Source: JAWXBM01 sp034440115
Lineage (GTDB): Bacteria; Pseudomonadota; Gammaproteobacteria; Xanthomonadales; SZUA-36
DNA length: 25,735 nucleotides
Reading direction: 5' to 3'
NCBI GenBank assembly: GCA_034440115.1
Contig: JAWXBM010000113.1
Span: 1-25,735, forward strand
Program-made: the position numbers and the translations under genes
The notes under the pieces: model-generated
The model's input: only the letters and a program-made list of their open reading frames with translations
Databases searched by the model: none
Told to the model about the DNA's origin: nothing
In this document: positions 1 to 7,623 of the stretch, piece after piece
Layout: each line of letters begins with the position of its first letter
How positions within the stretch are numbered: position 1 is the first letter of the stretch

Positions 1-350
1 AAGCGATCTCGAGGTTTCACGAATAAGCGAGGTTGGGACAAAAACCAAGCAGTATCCGAGCCGTTAAAAGCACCAAACCTGGGCTTGAATGGGGTGTTTA
101 AGGGCTCAGTGAGCAGAATTTTGAGGGAATTTCCTTGTAAAACAGTGAATTGCGTAGGTCCGACCCAAAATGATCCCAAAATGATCATTACGGTTGTGGT
201 CGTGCAAATATTCAGGCAGATTAATCGCCCGATCGTCCGCAAAGTCGAAGCACATTGGTTCACGCTGACTCGCGCTGCCGGGTCGAGCCGTCAGCACAGT
301 AAAACCCGCCACCGGCATGCAGCAAAGTTTTACGATTTGAGATTCGCAGG
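1..350. other. Left-edge non-coding stretch upstream of the CocE-like gene
   Basis: I see no convincing gene here. Short open frames exist on both strands (85-354 on plus, 106-318 on minus), but neither has a recognisable domain, signal peptide or good ribosome binding site, and they overlap each other. The stretch holds an exact 11-base tandem repeat at 164-185, listed separately. It probably carries the promoter of the downstream lipoprotein gene, but I could not identify a clear -35/-10 pair. Confidence 0.5.
164..185. repeat. Exact 11-bp tandem duplication (CCCAAAATGAT x2)
   Basis: CCCAAAATGAT occurs twice back to back at 164-174 and 175-185, with a period of one helical turn. The OmpR/PhoB family of response regulators typically binds tandem half-sites about 11 bp apart, so this could be an operator for the gene starting near 351. 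That role is inference. A chance duplication is equally possible. Confidence 0.45.
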
Positions 351-2216
351 ATGAAATACATGTATACCAAACTTCCCATCGTGCAGGTCACAGTTGAAAC
401 AGGAAGCGCTCCCCCACTGAGAGGCATCCGCGCAATTCTTGTCCTGTTCATGGGGCTGGCGCAGCTCGCGGCGTGCAGTGGTTCCGCAGTTCCCGAGGCG
501 ACCGACAACGAAACGCGTGCCGGTGATCTCATTATCGAGCGCGATGTTTCCGTGCCCATGCGGGACGGCGTGATCCTGCGCGCAAACATTTATCGGCCAG
601 CGGCGACTGGGGAGTTTCCCGTGCTGGTATACCGCACACCTTACGGCAAGGATGCCGCTGCCGAATCCTACGCTACGCACATCGATGCCGTGGCACGCGG
701 CTACGCCGTCGTGTTGCAGGATGTCCGTGGTCGGCATGCATCTGATGGACTGTTCGACCCGTATCGCAACGAGGGAAAGGACGGCTACGACACGATCGAG
801 TGGGCGGCGGCACAGAGCTGGTCGAACAACGTCGTGGGGACCTGGGGGTTGTCCTATCCTGGCGCTGTGCAATGGCTTGCCGCGCTGGAATCCCCGCCGC
901 ATCTCGTGGCCATGGTGCCGGCCATGACGTTTTCATCGCCGCGCAATTTCTTTTACATGAACGGCATATTTGACTTGTCGTGGTTGCCGTGGATCTACAT
1001 GAATATCGCGCCGGATGCGCGCCACCGACTCGATCTGCCCGGCATTCGCAGCAGTGAAGAGGCCGCAGATACCTGGTCATCAGTGGCCGCCGAGTACCGC
1101 AGTTGGCTGCCGCTCGCAGGTCTGCCGCATCTGCGTAACGAGGCACCGTATTACTTTGAGTGGCTGCGGCACCCGCCGGAAGACTCGTGGTGGGACTGGG
1201 CGGAAGTTCGCGGCCGCTACGGCCGGGTGGCCGCCGCGGTATTGAATCTAAGTGGCTGGTACGACGAAGCCTACGGCCCGGAAGGTGCGGTCACGAACTT
1301 CAATGGCTTGAGGAAGGCACAGAAGTCCGGCGAACAACGCGGCAACCACTTGCTGCTCGGGCCCTGGACGCACGGCGTGGATGCCACGATGTCCACGCAG
1401 GCAGGAGAACTTGACTTCGGTGCCTCGGCAGCGATCGACTACAACGACGAGGTTCTCGATTTCTTCGATCACTACCTGCGCGGCATCGAGAATCGCTACG
1501 CCAGTGACGATCCGGTCCGCTACTTCGTGATGGGCGAGAATCGCTGGCACGGCACCGACCAATGGCCGCCCGCGGGTGCAGAATTTGCATCACTGTATCT
1601 TGGCCGTGCGGGCAATGGATTGCTGCGGCTGGCAGAGGCTCCGGAGTCTGCCGACGCACCGGCCAGCAGTTCATTCACCGCCGATCCGGACGATCCGGTG
1701 CTGGACCCGTACGCGGCTTTCGGACCGCACGACTACGGGTCACTTGCCGAGCGTGAGGACCTGCTGATTTTCGACAGCGAGCCGCTCACGCGGAAGCTGC
1801 GCGTGGCGGGTGCGATCGAGGCGGTGGTTTACGCGTCCTGTGATTGCCGCGACTTCGATTTGTGGGTGCGCGTGTTCGATGTGTATCCGGACGGGCGAGT
1901 CATCAACCTCATGAGCCCTGGCAACGATGTGTTGCGTGCGAGTTATCGGCAACCTGAAGCGGGTCGGCAATTGATCGAACCGGGCCGGATTTACGCGCTG
2001 AGGTTGCAGAACCTGCTCACCGGCAATCTCTTTGCTCCGGGCCACCGGATTCGGCTGCAGGTCTCGGCGTCATTCGCGCCGCATTTTTCACGGAACTTGC
2101 AGACAGGAGAGTCGGAAGGGACCGAATCAGCGTCGCAGCGGGCGACGATTTCCATTCACCACGGCCCGGAGTACCCGTCCGCTATGCGGTTGCCGATCGT
2201 CAATTTGCAGCCTTAG
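351..2216 (+). CDS. CocE/NonD (peptidase S15-type) alpha/beta hydrolase, predicted lipoprotein
   Basis: This is a 621-residue serine hydrolase of the X-Pro dipeptidyl peptidase/cocaine esterase family (Peptidase_S15 followed by the PepX_C jelly roll), which cleaves esters or amides. The nucleophile is Ser168 in the elbow GLSYPG, Asp305 lies in GWYDE and His341 in GPWTHG, so the catalytic triad is complete and in family order. The N-terminus has a hydrophobic stretch (about 27-41) ending in the lipobox LAAC, with Cys42 as the likely lipidated residue. It is therefore probably a periplasm- or outer-membrane-facing lipoprotein. The start is uncertain: ATG at 351 has GCAGG directly against it, whereas ATG at 360 (residue 4) has GCAGGA at a better distance. 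It stands alone, with a leftward operon beyond its end. The substrate cannot be deduced; acylase and alpha-amino-acid esterase relatives are possible. Confidence 0.88.
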   Translation: MKYMYTKLPIVQVTVETGSAPPLRGIRAILVLFMGLAQLAACSGSAVPEATDNETRAGDLIIERDVSVPMRDGVILRANIYRPAATGEFPVLVYRTPYGKDAAAESYATHIDAVARGYAVVLQDVRGRHASDGLFDPYRNEGKDGYDTIEWAAAQSWSNNVVGTWGLSYPGAVQWLAALESPPHLVAMVPAMTFSSPRNFFYMNGIFDLSWLPWIYMNIAPDARHRLDLPGIRSSEEAADTWSSVAAEYRSWLPLAGLPHLRNEAPYYFEWLRHPPEDSWWDWAEVRGRYGRVAAAVLNLSGWYDEAYGPEGAVTNFNGLRKAQKSGEQRGNHLLLGPWTHGVDATMSTQAGELDFGASAAIDYNDEVLDFFDHYLRGIENRYASDDPVRYFVMGENRWHGTDQWPPAGAEFASLYLGRAGNGLLRLAEAPESADAPASSSFTADPDDPVLDPYAAFGPHDYGSLAEREDLLIFDSEPLTRKLRVAGAIEAVVYASCDCRDFDLWVRVFDVYPDGRVINLMSPGNDVLRASYRQPEAGRQLIEPGRIYALRLQNLLTGNLFAPGHRIRLQVSASFAPHFSRNLQTGESEGTESASQRATISIHHGPEYPSAMRLPIVNLQP

Positions 2217-2449
2217 CCAACAGTCGCAAGTATGCGTTTTCTACTCTGGTCATTGAAGAAACATGCCTGACGGTTATTGCCACGTTGTGTGACATGTTGC
2301 GGAACACCTGGCAAGTTGAATCTGGCTGGCCTGGGCATAATGGAAAGGCCTGCTGATCACCAACAAACCATGTCATATGCTCCACCCTCGTTCGTTGGGA
2401 TTTTTCCTGAATGAGCTAAGGAAATTGGATCCAATGTAACTCGCCTTTC

Positions 2450-3160
2450 TCAGTCCCCTTTGTGCGTATCAGCCACGATCCGCCCATCGTCCAGTGTCAC
2501 CATCCGGTCACAGGCACTTGAGATACGCTCGTCATGGGTCACCAGCAAAACGGCGCAGCCGAATTTTTCATTGAAGCGCCGAAAAAGCGCAAACACATCC
2601 TCGGACGAACGGCTGTCGAGATTGCCGGTGGGTTCGTCGGCCAGCAACAGCGCCGGGTGTGCGATCAGCGCCCGTGCAATCGCGACTCGTTGCTGCTGGC
2701 CGCCGGAGAGCTGGTCGGTTTTGCGGTCAGCGAAAGCTTCCATGCCTACCTCGGCCAGCAGACTCCGGGCCAGATCGGTGTCTGCGGCGGTGGGTTTGCC
2801 GGTGGCGATCATCAGCGGCATCAACACATTCTCCAGCGCGCTGAAGGCGGGAATCAGGTGATGGAACTGGAACACAAAGCCGATCGCGCTGCCGCGCAGC
2901 GCGGTACGTCGCGCATCGTCCATATTGCGGGTCGGCTCGCCGAGCAGGAACAACTCACCGGCCGTGAGCGTATCCAGCAGTCCGATCAGATTGAGCAAGG
3001 TACTCTTGCCGGAACCCGACGCACCCACCAGGGCGGTGAAATCGCTGCGTGCCAGGCTCATGTCCAGGCCGTGCAGCACTTCCACTTCGGTTGCAAGGCC
3101 GACGTTGTAGGACTTGCACAAGCCTTGCAGTCGCAGCACTTCCCCGGCGGGCTCAGACAT
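2450..3160 (-). CDS. ABC exporter ATP-binding protein (LolD/MacB type)
   Basis: This 236-residue ATPase energises the adjacent FtsX-like permease. Visible motifs are Walker A GASGSGKST (46-54), Q-loop Gln98, signature LSGGQ (151-155), Walker B LLLADEP (171-177, catalytic Glu176) and H-loop His209. Length and motifs match the LolD/MacB/DevA group. The frame stays open further upstream (to about 3328), but the extra residues are the permease C-terminus read in another frame. I chose the ATG at 3158-3160 because the protein then begins MSEPAGEVL just before the first ABC beta strand, and it overlaps the permease stop by 8 bases, as is usual for translationally coupled genes. It is the last gene of the adaptor-permease-ATPase operon. 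The cargo (lipoprotein, peptide, lipid or drug) is not evident. Confidence 0.92.
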   Translation of the reverse strand: MSEPAGEVLRLQGLCKSYNVGLATEVEVLHGLDMSLARSDFTALVGASGSGKSTLLNLIGLLDTLTAGELFLLGEPTRNMDDARRTALRGSAIGFVFQFHHLIPAFSALENVLMPLMIATGKPTAADTDLARSLLAEVGMEAFADRKTDQLSGGQQQRVAIARALIAHPALLLADEPTGNLDSRSSEDVFALFRRFNEKFGCAVLLVTHDERISSACDRMVTLDDGRIVADTHKGD

Positions 3161-4355
3161 TTCTGATGGCCTGTACCGGATCCATGCGCGCGGCGCGACG
3201 GGCAGGGACCGCAGCCGCGATGACGCCGGTGATAGTGGCCAGCAGCGAGGTTGCCAGCAATAAGGTCGGAGTAACCGGAATATAGAACAGCTTGGGCCCC
3301 AGGTTGTTGAAGGCCCATACCAGTCCAATACCCACCAGGCCCCCGAGCACTGAACCGGCGAGGCCGAACACGCCGCCCTGCAGCAGGAACACCCAAAGCA
3401 TCTGCCGGCGCGTGATGCCCATCGCGCGCAGAATGCCGATCTCCCGGGTGCGCTGGATGACGCTCACGAACAACACGCTGGCGATACCCAGTGCGACCGA
3501 CAGTGCAACGAAGAAGCTGATCATCTGTGTGGATATGCGTTGCGAGTCGAGCGCATTCATCAACTGTTTGTTGCTCTGCATCCAGCTCTCCGCCTTCAAA
3601 CCGGTGAGACGGGCGATGCGCGAGGCCACCTGATCCGCGCCGAATATGTCCTTTACCGTGACATCGATTACCGTGGCTGCACCGGGCAGGTTGAGCAGCG
3701 ACTGCGCTTGCTTCATGTCCAGATACACGTAGCGCGCATCCAGTTCGCGCACGCCCAACTCAAAGATCCCGGTAATGTTGACCACGCTCTCGCGGCCTTC
3801 GCCGGCGTCCAGCCGCAACTTGTCACCCAGAGTCACGCCGAGATCATGCGCAAGCTGGTTGCCGATGACCGCGTCTCCCGCGCCGACACGCAGTTGCCCG
3901 GCGATGATGTCATCGCGCAGCGGAATGATCCTGGTGTAGCGGTCAACATCAATCCCGACCAACGCGACCGATTCCACGGCTGCGCCACGGCGGACAAAGG
4001 CAGGCCCGGAGATGATCGGAGAAACGGCGGTCACTTCCGGCAGAACGTCTAATGCGTCGCGTACCTGCTGCCAGTTGTTGATCGAGCGCAACCGCTGCGC
4101 CCGACGTGACTCCAGAATGAGTTGCACGACCCCTGCGGCGGGTGACAATACGCGGTTCACCTCGTCTGGCGATTCAACCCTGATGTGTGCCTGCGTGCCC
4201 AGCGTGCGATCGATGATGTTGTGCTGCAGGCCGGTGATCAGTGCGCTCAGAAACACGATGACGGCTACACCGACGGCGATACCGACCAGGATCAGAACGC
4301 TCTGGATCCGACCCTCGCGCAGAAACCTGACCGCCAGGGTCCGTTCGATCCACAT
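3153..4355 (-). CDS. ABC transporter permease, FtsX/MacB_PCD (LolC/E-like)
   Basis: This is a 400-residue inner-membrane permease with the four-helix layout of the LolC/E-MacB-DevC superfamily. TM1 is at about 18-40, followed by a large periplasmic core domain (about 45-250), then TM2 at about 276-300, TM3 at about 320-348 and TM4 at about 363-384. The cytoplasmic coupling segment RTREIGILRAMG (302-313) and the C-terminal PARRAARMDPVQAIR are typical of FtsX-domain permeases that pair with a LolD-type ATPase. Its start lies 2 bases after the stop of the adaptor gene, and its stop overlaps the ATPase start. It is a mechanotransmission-type exporter subunit, with the ATPase on a separate polypeptide, unlike true MacB. 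LolC/E of the lipoprotein pathway is an alternative, but the linked periplasmic adaptor argues for a MacAB- or DevBCA-like tripartite exporter. Confidence 0.9.
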   Translation of the reverse strand: MWIERTLAVRFLREGRIQSVLILVGIAVGVAVIVFLSALITGLQHNIIDRTLGTQAHIRVESPDEVNRVLSPAAGVVQLILESRRAQRLRSINNWQQVRDALDVLPEVTAVSPIISGPAFVRRGAAVESVALVGIDVDRYTRIIPLRDDIIAGQLRVGAGDAVIGNQLAHDLGVTLGDKLRLDAGEGRESVVNITGIFELGVRELDARYVYLDMKQAQSLLNLPGAATVIDVTVKDIFGADQVASRIARLTGLKAESWMQSNKQLMNALDSQRISTQMISFFVALSVALGIASVLFVSVIQRTREIGILRAMGITRRQMLWVFLLQGGVFGLAGSVLGGLVGIGLVWAFNNLGPKLFYIPVTPTLLLATSLLATITGVIAAAVPARRAARMDPVQAIRNV

Positions 4356-4357
4356 GA

Positions 4358-5620
4358 TCAGTTGAAGCGGACCGGCAGCTCGTTGCGGGTCGCGCTGCTT
4401 TGGCCTGCCTGCGGAACCGCTTCTTCTTTGATGCGGACACGCTGGCCATCGGCAATGTTCGCAGCGCCATTGGCCAGAACCCAGTCGCCTGCGTTTACAC
4501 CGGAGGTGATCTCAGACAAGACCAGGCCGCGCAGCCCGAGCGTCACCCGTGTCAGCTGGGCTGTGCCATCGACGACCATCCACAAGTCGGCCTGGCCCGC
4601 GGCACTATCGGCCAATGCATCATTGGGAACGATCAGGGCGTGTTCGCGGCGTCCGGTCTCCACATTCACCGATACGGTCATGTCCTGGCGCAGATAGTCC
4701 GGCACGGGATCGACGGTCAGACGAATGTCCAGGGTGCCACGCTGCGGATCGACACTGGGCGCGATGAAACTCACCCGCGCGCCGAACGGACGATCAGGGT
4801 AGGCGTCGGCAACGCAGGTCGCCTGTTGGTCGAGCGCAATCAAGCCCAGGTTTTTCTCATCCAGAGGCACCAGTAATTCGGTGTCCCCTTCACGCGCGAT
4901 GTCGAACAACACCTTGCCTGGCTGCACCACATCGCCGGGCTCGGCGTTGCGGGTGAGCACAGTGCCTGCCACCTGCGCGCGGATAAAGGTCTTGTCCAGG
5001 GCAGCACGGGCCGCAGCCAGGCGCTCAAGCGCAATTTTCTCGCCCGATGCACCGCTCGCCAGCGCGGCTGCTGCGAGACGGGCCTGTTCGGCCGCGGCGC
5101 GCGCGGCAGTTTCTGCCTGCACCGCCAGTTCCAGAGTTTCGCGGGCGATCAGTTGACGCTCCAGTAATGTGCGTTGGCGCTGCGTTTCGCGCATCGCTTG
5201 GCTCAAACGCGCTTCCACATCACGCAGTACGGCCTCGGCCTGCGGCCTGGAAGACTGCTGGAGTTGAGCGAGTGCCGCTTCGGCTTCATGAACGTTAGCC
5301 TCGAGGTCATCAGCGCGCAAGACGGCGAGCACGTCACCCGCCTCAACCCGGTCGCCTTCGCGAACGCGCCGCTCCAGCACGACGCCACTGATTTGACTGC
5401 CAACCTGAGCACGCGACACCGACACCACGCGACCGGTGGCAACCACGGTCTGCACCAATGGCTGTGCCTGCACCTGGTAGGCGGCGAGACGTGGTCCCTG
5501 CCAATGACTGATCAGCACGAATGCAAGCAAAACCAATGCGACCACCGCGATGGCAGCGATGACTCTGCGGGAGGGATGCTTCAATTCAAGCTCGATTTGT
5601 AGTGGTGTGGCTCTCACCAT
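4358..5620 (-). CDS. HlyD/RND-type periplasmic adaptor subunit of an ABC exporter
   Basis: This is a 420-residue membrane fusion protein that should bridge the permease to an outer-membrane channel. It has one N-terminal membrane anchor (about 19-38) and a first lipoyl half-motif around 56-100 (VVATGRV, then VREGDRVEAGDVLAVL). A long Ala/Glu/Arg-rich coiled coil spans about 108-210. The second lipoyl half is at 211-245 (FIRAQVAGTV, then EPGDVVQPGKVLF), and beta-barrel and membrane-proximal domains follow. It is the first gene of the operon. No TolC-like gene is in the window, so the outer-membrane partner is encoded elsewhere. No Shine-Dalgarno is visible before the ATG at 5618-5620. A predicted extended -10 just upstream would give a very short or absent leader, discussed under the promoter feature. 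Confidence 0.9.
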   Translation of the reverse strand: MVRATPLQIELELKHPSRRVIAAIAVVALVLLAFVLISHWQGPRLAAYQVQAQPLVQTVVATGRVVSVSRAQVGSQISGVVLERRVREGDRVEAGDVLAVLRADDLEANVHEAEAALAQLQQSSRPQAEAVLRDVEARLSQAMRETQRQRTLLERQLIARETLELAVQAETAARAAAEQARLAAAALASGASGEKIALERLAAARAALDKTFIRAQVAGTVLTRNAEPGDVVQPGKVLFDIAREGDTELLVPLDEKNLGLIALDQQATCVADAYPDRPFGARVSFIAPSVDPQRGTLDIRLTVDPVPDYLRQDMTVSVNVETGRREHALIVPNDALADSAAGQADLWMVVDGTAQLTRVTLGLRGLVLSEITSGVNAGDWVLANGAANIADGQRVRIKEEAVPQAGQSSATRNELPVRFN

Positions 5621-5628
5621 ATAGCCTG

Positions 5629-5664
5629 TATATAGCAGAGTCCACCGTTACCACACGGAGTAAC
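5629..5664 (-). promoter_or_regulatory. Possible promoter and operator of the exporter operon
   Basis: Reading leftward, TG-C-TATATA at 5637-5629 resembles an extended -10 element. It would start transcription near 5622, almost at the adaptor ATG (5620). Immediately upstream is the perfect inverted repeat GTTAC-N8-GTAAC (5647-5664), placed where a repressor or activator would sit. There is no good -35. This is a pattern match only; AT-rich DNA gives such matches by chance. Confidence 0.3.
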
Positions 5665-6199
5665 CACAGACTTGCCGACTAATCGAGTGGGAGTGACTGG
5701 CACCCTAGGCTGGGTACGTTTCTCATCAAAGCTGCCTCCGTCCTGAGGTAGTCGCCGGATTGGTGCACGAGCGGATGTCTCCCGACCGATCCGTCGCTAC
5801 TGCAAAATCTGTCAGAGTGTCTGGATTCAGATGGGAATAGACCCCGGTGTGAAAATGGCATTCATATTGCGGACTTACAATTTGCCGATTATTCTAAATA
5901 ATTCTAAAAAATCCGAATGATTTATCTTGCACGTGTTCGTTGCCGTACAGACCTGAAGAGGCAGAACACTGAGACTGGCTGTGCCGAATTAAGGCCAAGA
6001 GACCCCCGCTGAAACTTGCTAAGTTGAAAGATGTAACCACCCCGACAGAAGCTTTGTCCGATATTAACTCTCTACGCAAGCGCGCGCCACAATATTGAAG
6101 AAGGTGCCGTCACCTATGGCCATGCAGCGGAGCGGCAATCGATAAATGAAAGCTTTTCGCTCGACCCCACAGGATTGATCACTACGAGGACACAACGCC
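5665..6199. other. Intergenic stretch between the exporter operon and the OYE gene
   Basis: About 535 bases sit between two divergent transcription units. The middle (about 5880-5930) is AT-rich with the short repeat ATTCTAAA. I found no supported gene. On the minus strand, about 5885-5715 is open and would end in a peptide containing VYSHLNPDTLTDFAV, which loosely recalls the C-terminal tail of tyrosine recombinases. There is a stop just upstream and no catalytic Arg/His residues, so I do not call a gene. A GAGGA ribosome binding site for the OYE gene lies at 6184-6188. Confidence 0.4.
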
Positions 6200-7288
6200 A
6201 TGCTTTTTGACAAGCTTTCCGCTCGCTCATTGCAACTGGCCAATCACATGGTGATGGCGCCTCTGACCCGCAGTCGGGCGACGTCGGCGCACACGCCGAA
6301 TGCGCTGATGGCGACGTACTATGGCCAGCGCGCCACCGCGGGTTTGATTATCTCGGAAGGTACCTCGCCCAGCCCTGATGGCTTGGGTTACCCACGCATC
6401 CCTGGACTGTACGATGCGGCCCAGGTGGAGGCGTGGAAGGCTGTGACGGCCGCAGTCCATGCCCCAGGCGGTAAGATCTTCGTACAGTTGATGCATTGCG
6501 GCCGGGTGGCGCATGTCGCCAACCTGCCAGCCGGCGCCGAGGTGTTAGGGCCAGGCACGGCAGTGTGTCCTGGCGAGATGTTTACCGATACGCTGGGCTT
6601 GCAGCCGCACAGTACGCCGCGAGCAATGGCCGAGGCCGACCTCGCACTCGCCGTCAAAGAGTATGTAACCTCCGCTAAGCTTGCTCTGAATGCCGGCTTC
6701 GATGGAGTCGAGCTGCACGGTGCCAACGGCTACCTGATCGAGCAGTTTCTGAACCCAATCGTCAACCTGCGTGCCGATAGCTACGGGGGCAGCATCGAAG
6801 CCCGCAACCGCCTGGCTCTGGAGGCCGTGCGCGCCACGGTTGCCGCGATCGGCCGCGACCGGGTGGGCATCCGGCTCTCGCCCTACGGCGTCTTCAATGG
6901 CACCGGCGAGTTTCCTGAAGTGCAGCAGCAATACCTGGCGCTGGCCAAGTCGCTCTCCGCACTGGGCCTGCTCTATATTCACCTGGTCGATCACTCGTCT
7001 ATGGGCGCACCACCGGTACCCGCCGACTTCAAGCTCAAGCTGCGTGCAGCATTCGACGGCCTGTTCATCCTCTCCGGTGGTTTCAACCATGCCAGCGCCG
7101 AACAAGCGCTACTCGACAAGCGCGGCGATCTGATCGCTTTTGGGCGTGCGTTCCTGGCCAATCCGGACCTTGTGGAGCGGCTGCGCAAGGACGTGCCGCT
7201 GAACGCGCCCGACCTGAAAACGTTTTATACGCCCGGCCCCAAGGGCTACACCGACTACCCGGCAATGGCCACCCGCGCTGCGGCCTGA
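6200..7288 (+). CDS. Old Yellow Enzyme family alkene reductase (NemA/XenB-like)
   Basis: This is a 362-residue FMN-dependent NAD(P)H oxidoreductase with a TIM-barrel fold. Such enzymes reduce activated C=C bonds (enones, maleimides) and often nitro groups or nitrate esters, in the cytoplasm. Substrate-binding His173 and Asn176 and the proton-donor-position Tyr178 lie in HGANGYL. The motif NPIVNLRADSYGGS (185-198), Arg225 in VGIRLSP and the FMN-phosphate loop GGFN then ...AFGRAFLANPDL are all present. Length is normal for the bacterial NemA/PETN reductase group. GAGGA lies about 11 bases before the ATG. The gene stands alone with no adjacent NemR-type regulator. The precise physiological substrate is unknown. 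Confidence 0.93.
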   Translation: MLFDKLSARSLQLANHMVMAPLTRSRATSAHTPNALMATYYGQRATAGLIISEGTSPSPDGLGYPRIPGLYDAAQVEAWKAVTAAVHAPGGKIFVQLMHCGRVAHVANLPAGAEVLGPGTAVCPGEMFTDTLGLQPHSTPRAMAEADLALAVKEYVTSAKLALNAGFDGVELHGANGYLIEQFLNPIVNLRADSYGGSIEARNRLALEAVRATVAAIGRDRVGIRLSPYGVFNGTGEFPEVQQQYLALAKSLSALGLLYIHLVDHSSMGAPPVPADFKLKLRAAFDGLFILSGGFNHASAEQALLDKRGDLIAFGRAFLANPDLVERLRKDVPLNAPDLKTFYTPGPKGYTDYPAMATRAAA

Positions 7289-7623
7289 ATTGAACGCTAA
7301 GCAATACCTATGGTTATTAGCTGGGTGCTGCAGTAGTCACAAGGCCATGGAAGGAGGCGATGATCATTGCCTGCCTTCCATAGGTGCTCATGGCCAAGCG
7401 GATGGGCGCAATAGCTGCCGATGAATTGAGCTTTGATTGAATCGGCGCAATAAGCTTTCGAAAACTTACGGAACCATCCACACCTGAAGTAACATACACT
7501 ATGCCATTATCGATTTTCACAATGGTACTTTCACAATGTCGTTTTTTTTTATGATAATGACACTTGTGCTCAACGTAAAACCTGCGCCAATGGCGGGCTT
7601 TTGAATGTAATTTATTATCGAGT
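7289..7623. other. Intergenic stretch between OYE and the glycan cassette
   Basis: No gene is called. An open frame on the minus strand (7718-7317) could encode about 133 residues. It overlaps the start of the oppositely oriented oxygenase gene, has no recognisable domain or clear ribosome binding site, and is Lys/His-rich and low-complexity around the run of T at 7545-7554. An imperfect inverted repeat at 7346-7383 is listed separately. AT content rises towards the oxygenase start, as expected for a promoter region, but I cannot assign -35/-10 boxes. Confidence 0.4.
7346..7383. repeat. Imperfect inverted repeat (hairpin potential)
   Basis: The arm CATGGAAGG-AGGC (7346-7358) is complementary to GCCTGCCTTCCATAG (7369-7383), apart from one bulged base and one mismatch, with a loop of about ten bases. 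There is no T-run after it on either strand, so it is not a classical intrinsic terminator for the OYE gene. It could still stabilise a 3' end or be the scar of a mobile element. Confidence 0.4.

Noticed and set aside
85..354. Open frames on both strands upstream of the hydrolase (85-354 plus, 106-318 minus)
   Set aside because: They overlap each other, lack a convincing ribosome binding site, and their translations show no domain, signal or membrane segment.
2534..3166. 210-residue plus-strand open frame opposite the ABC ATPase gene
   Set aside because: It is antisense to a gene with all ABC motifs; its Gln/His-rich composition is what antisense reading of GC-rich coding DNA gives.
3540..4052. 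170-residue plus-strand open frame opposite the permease
   Set aside because: It is a shadow of the FtsX-like permease with no domain of its own.
6545..7105. 186-residue minus-strand open frame inside the OYE gene
   Set aside because: The sense strand carries a full set of OYE motifs over the entire length, so this frame is antisense noise.
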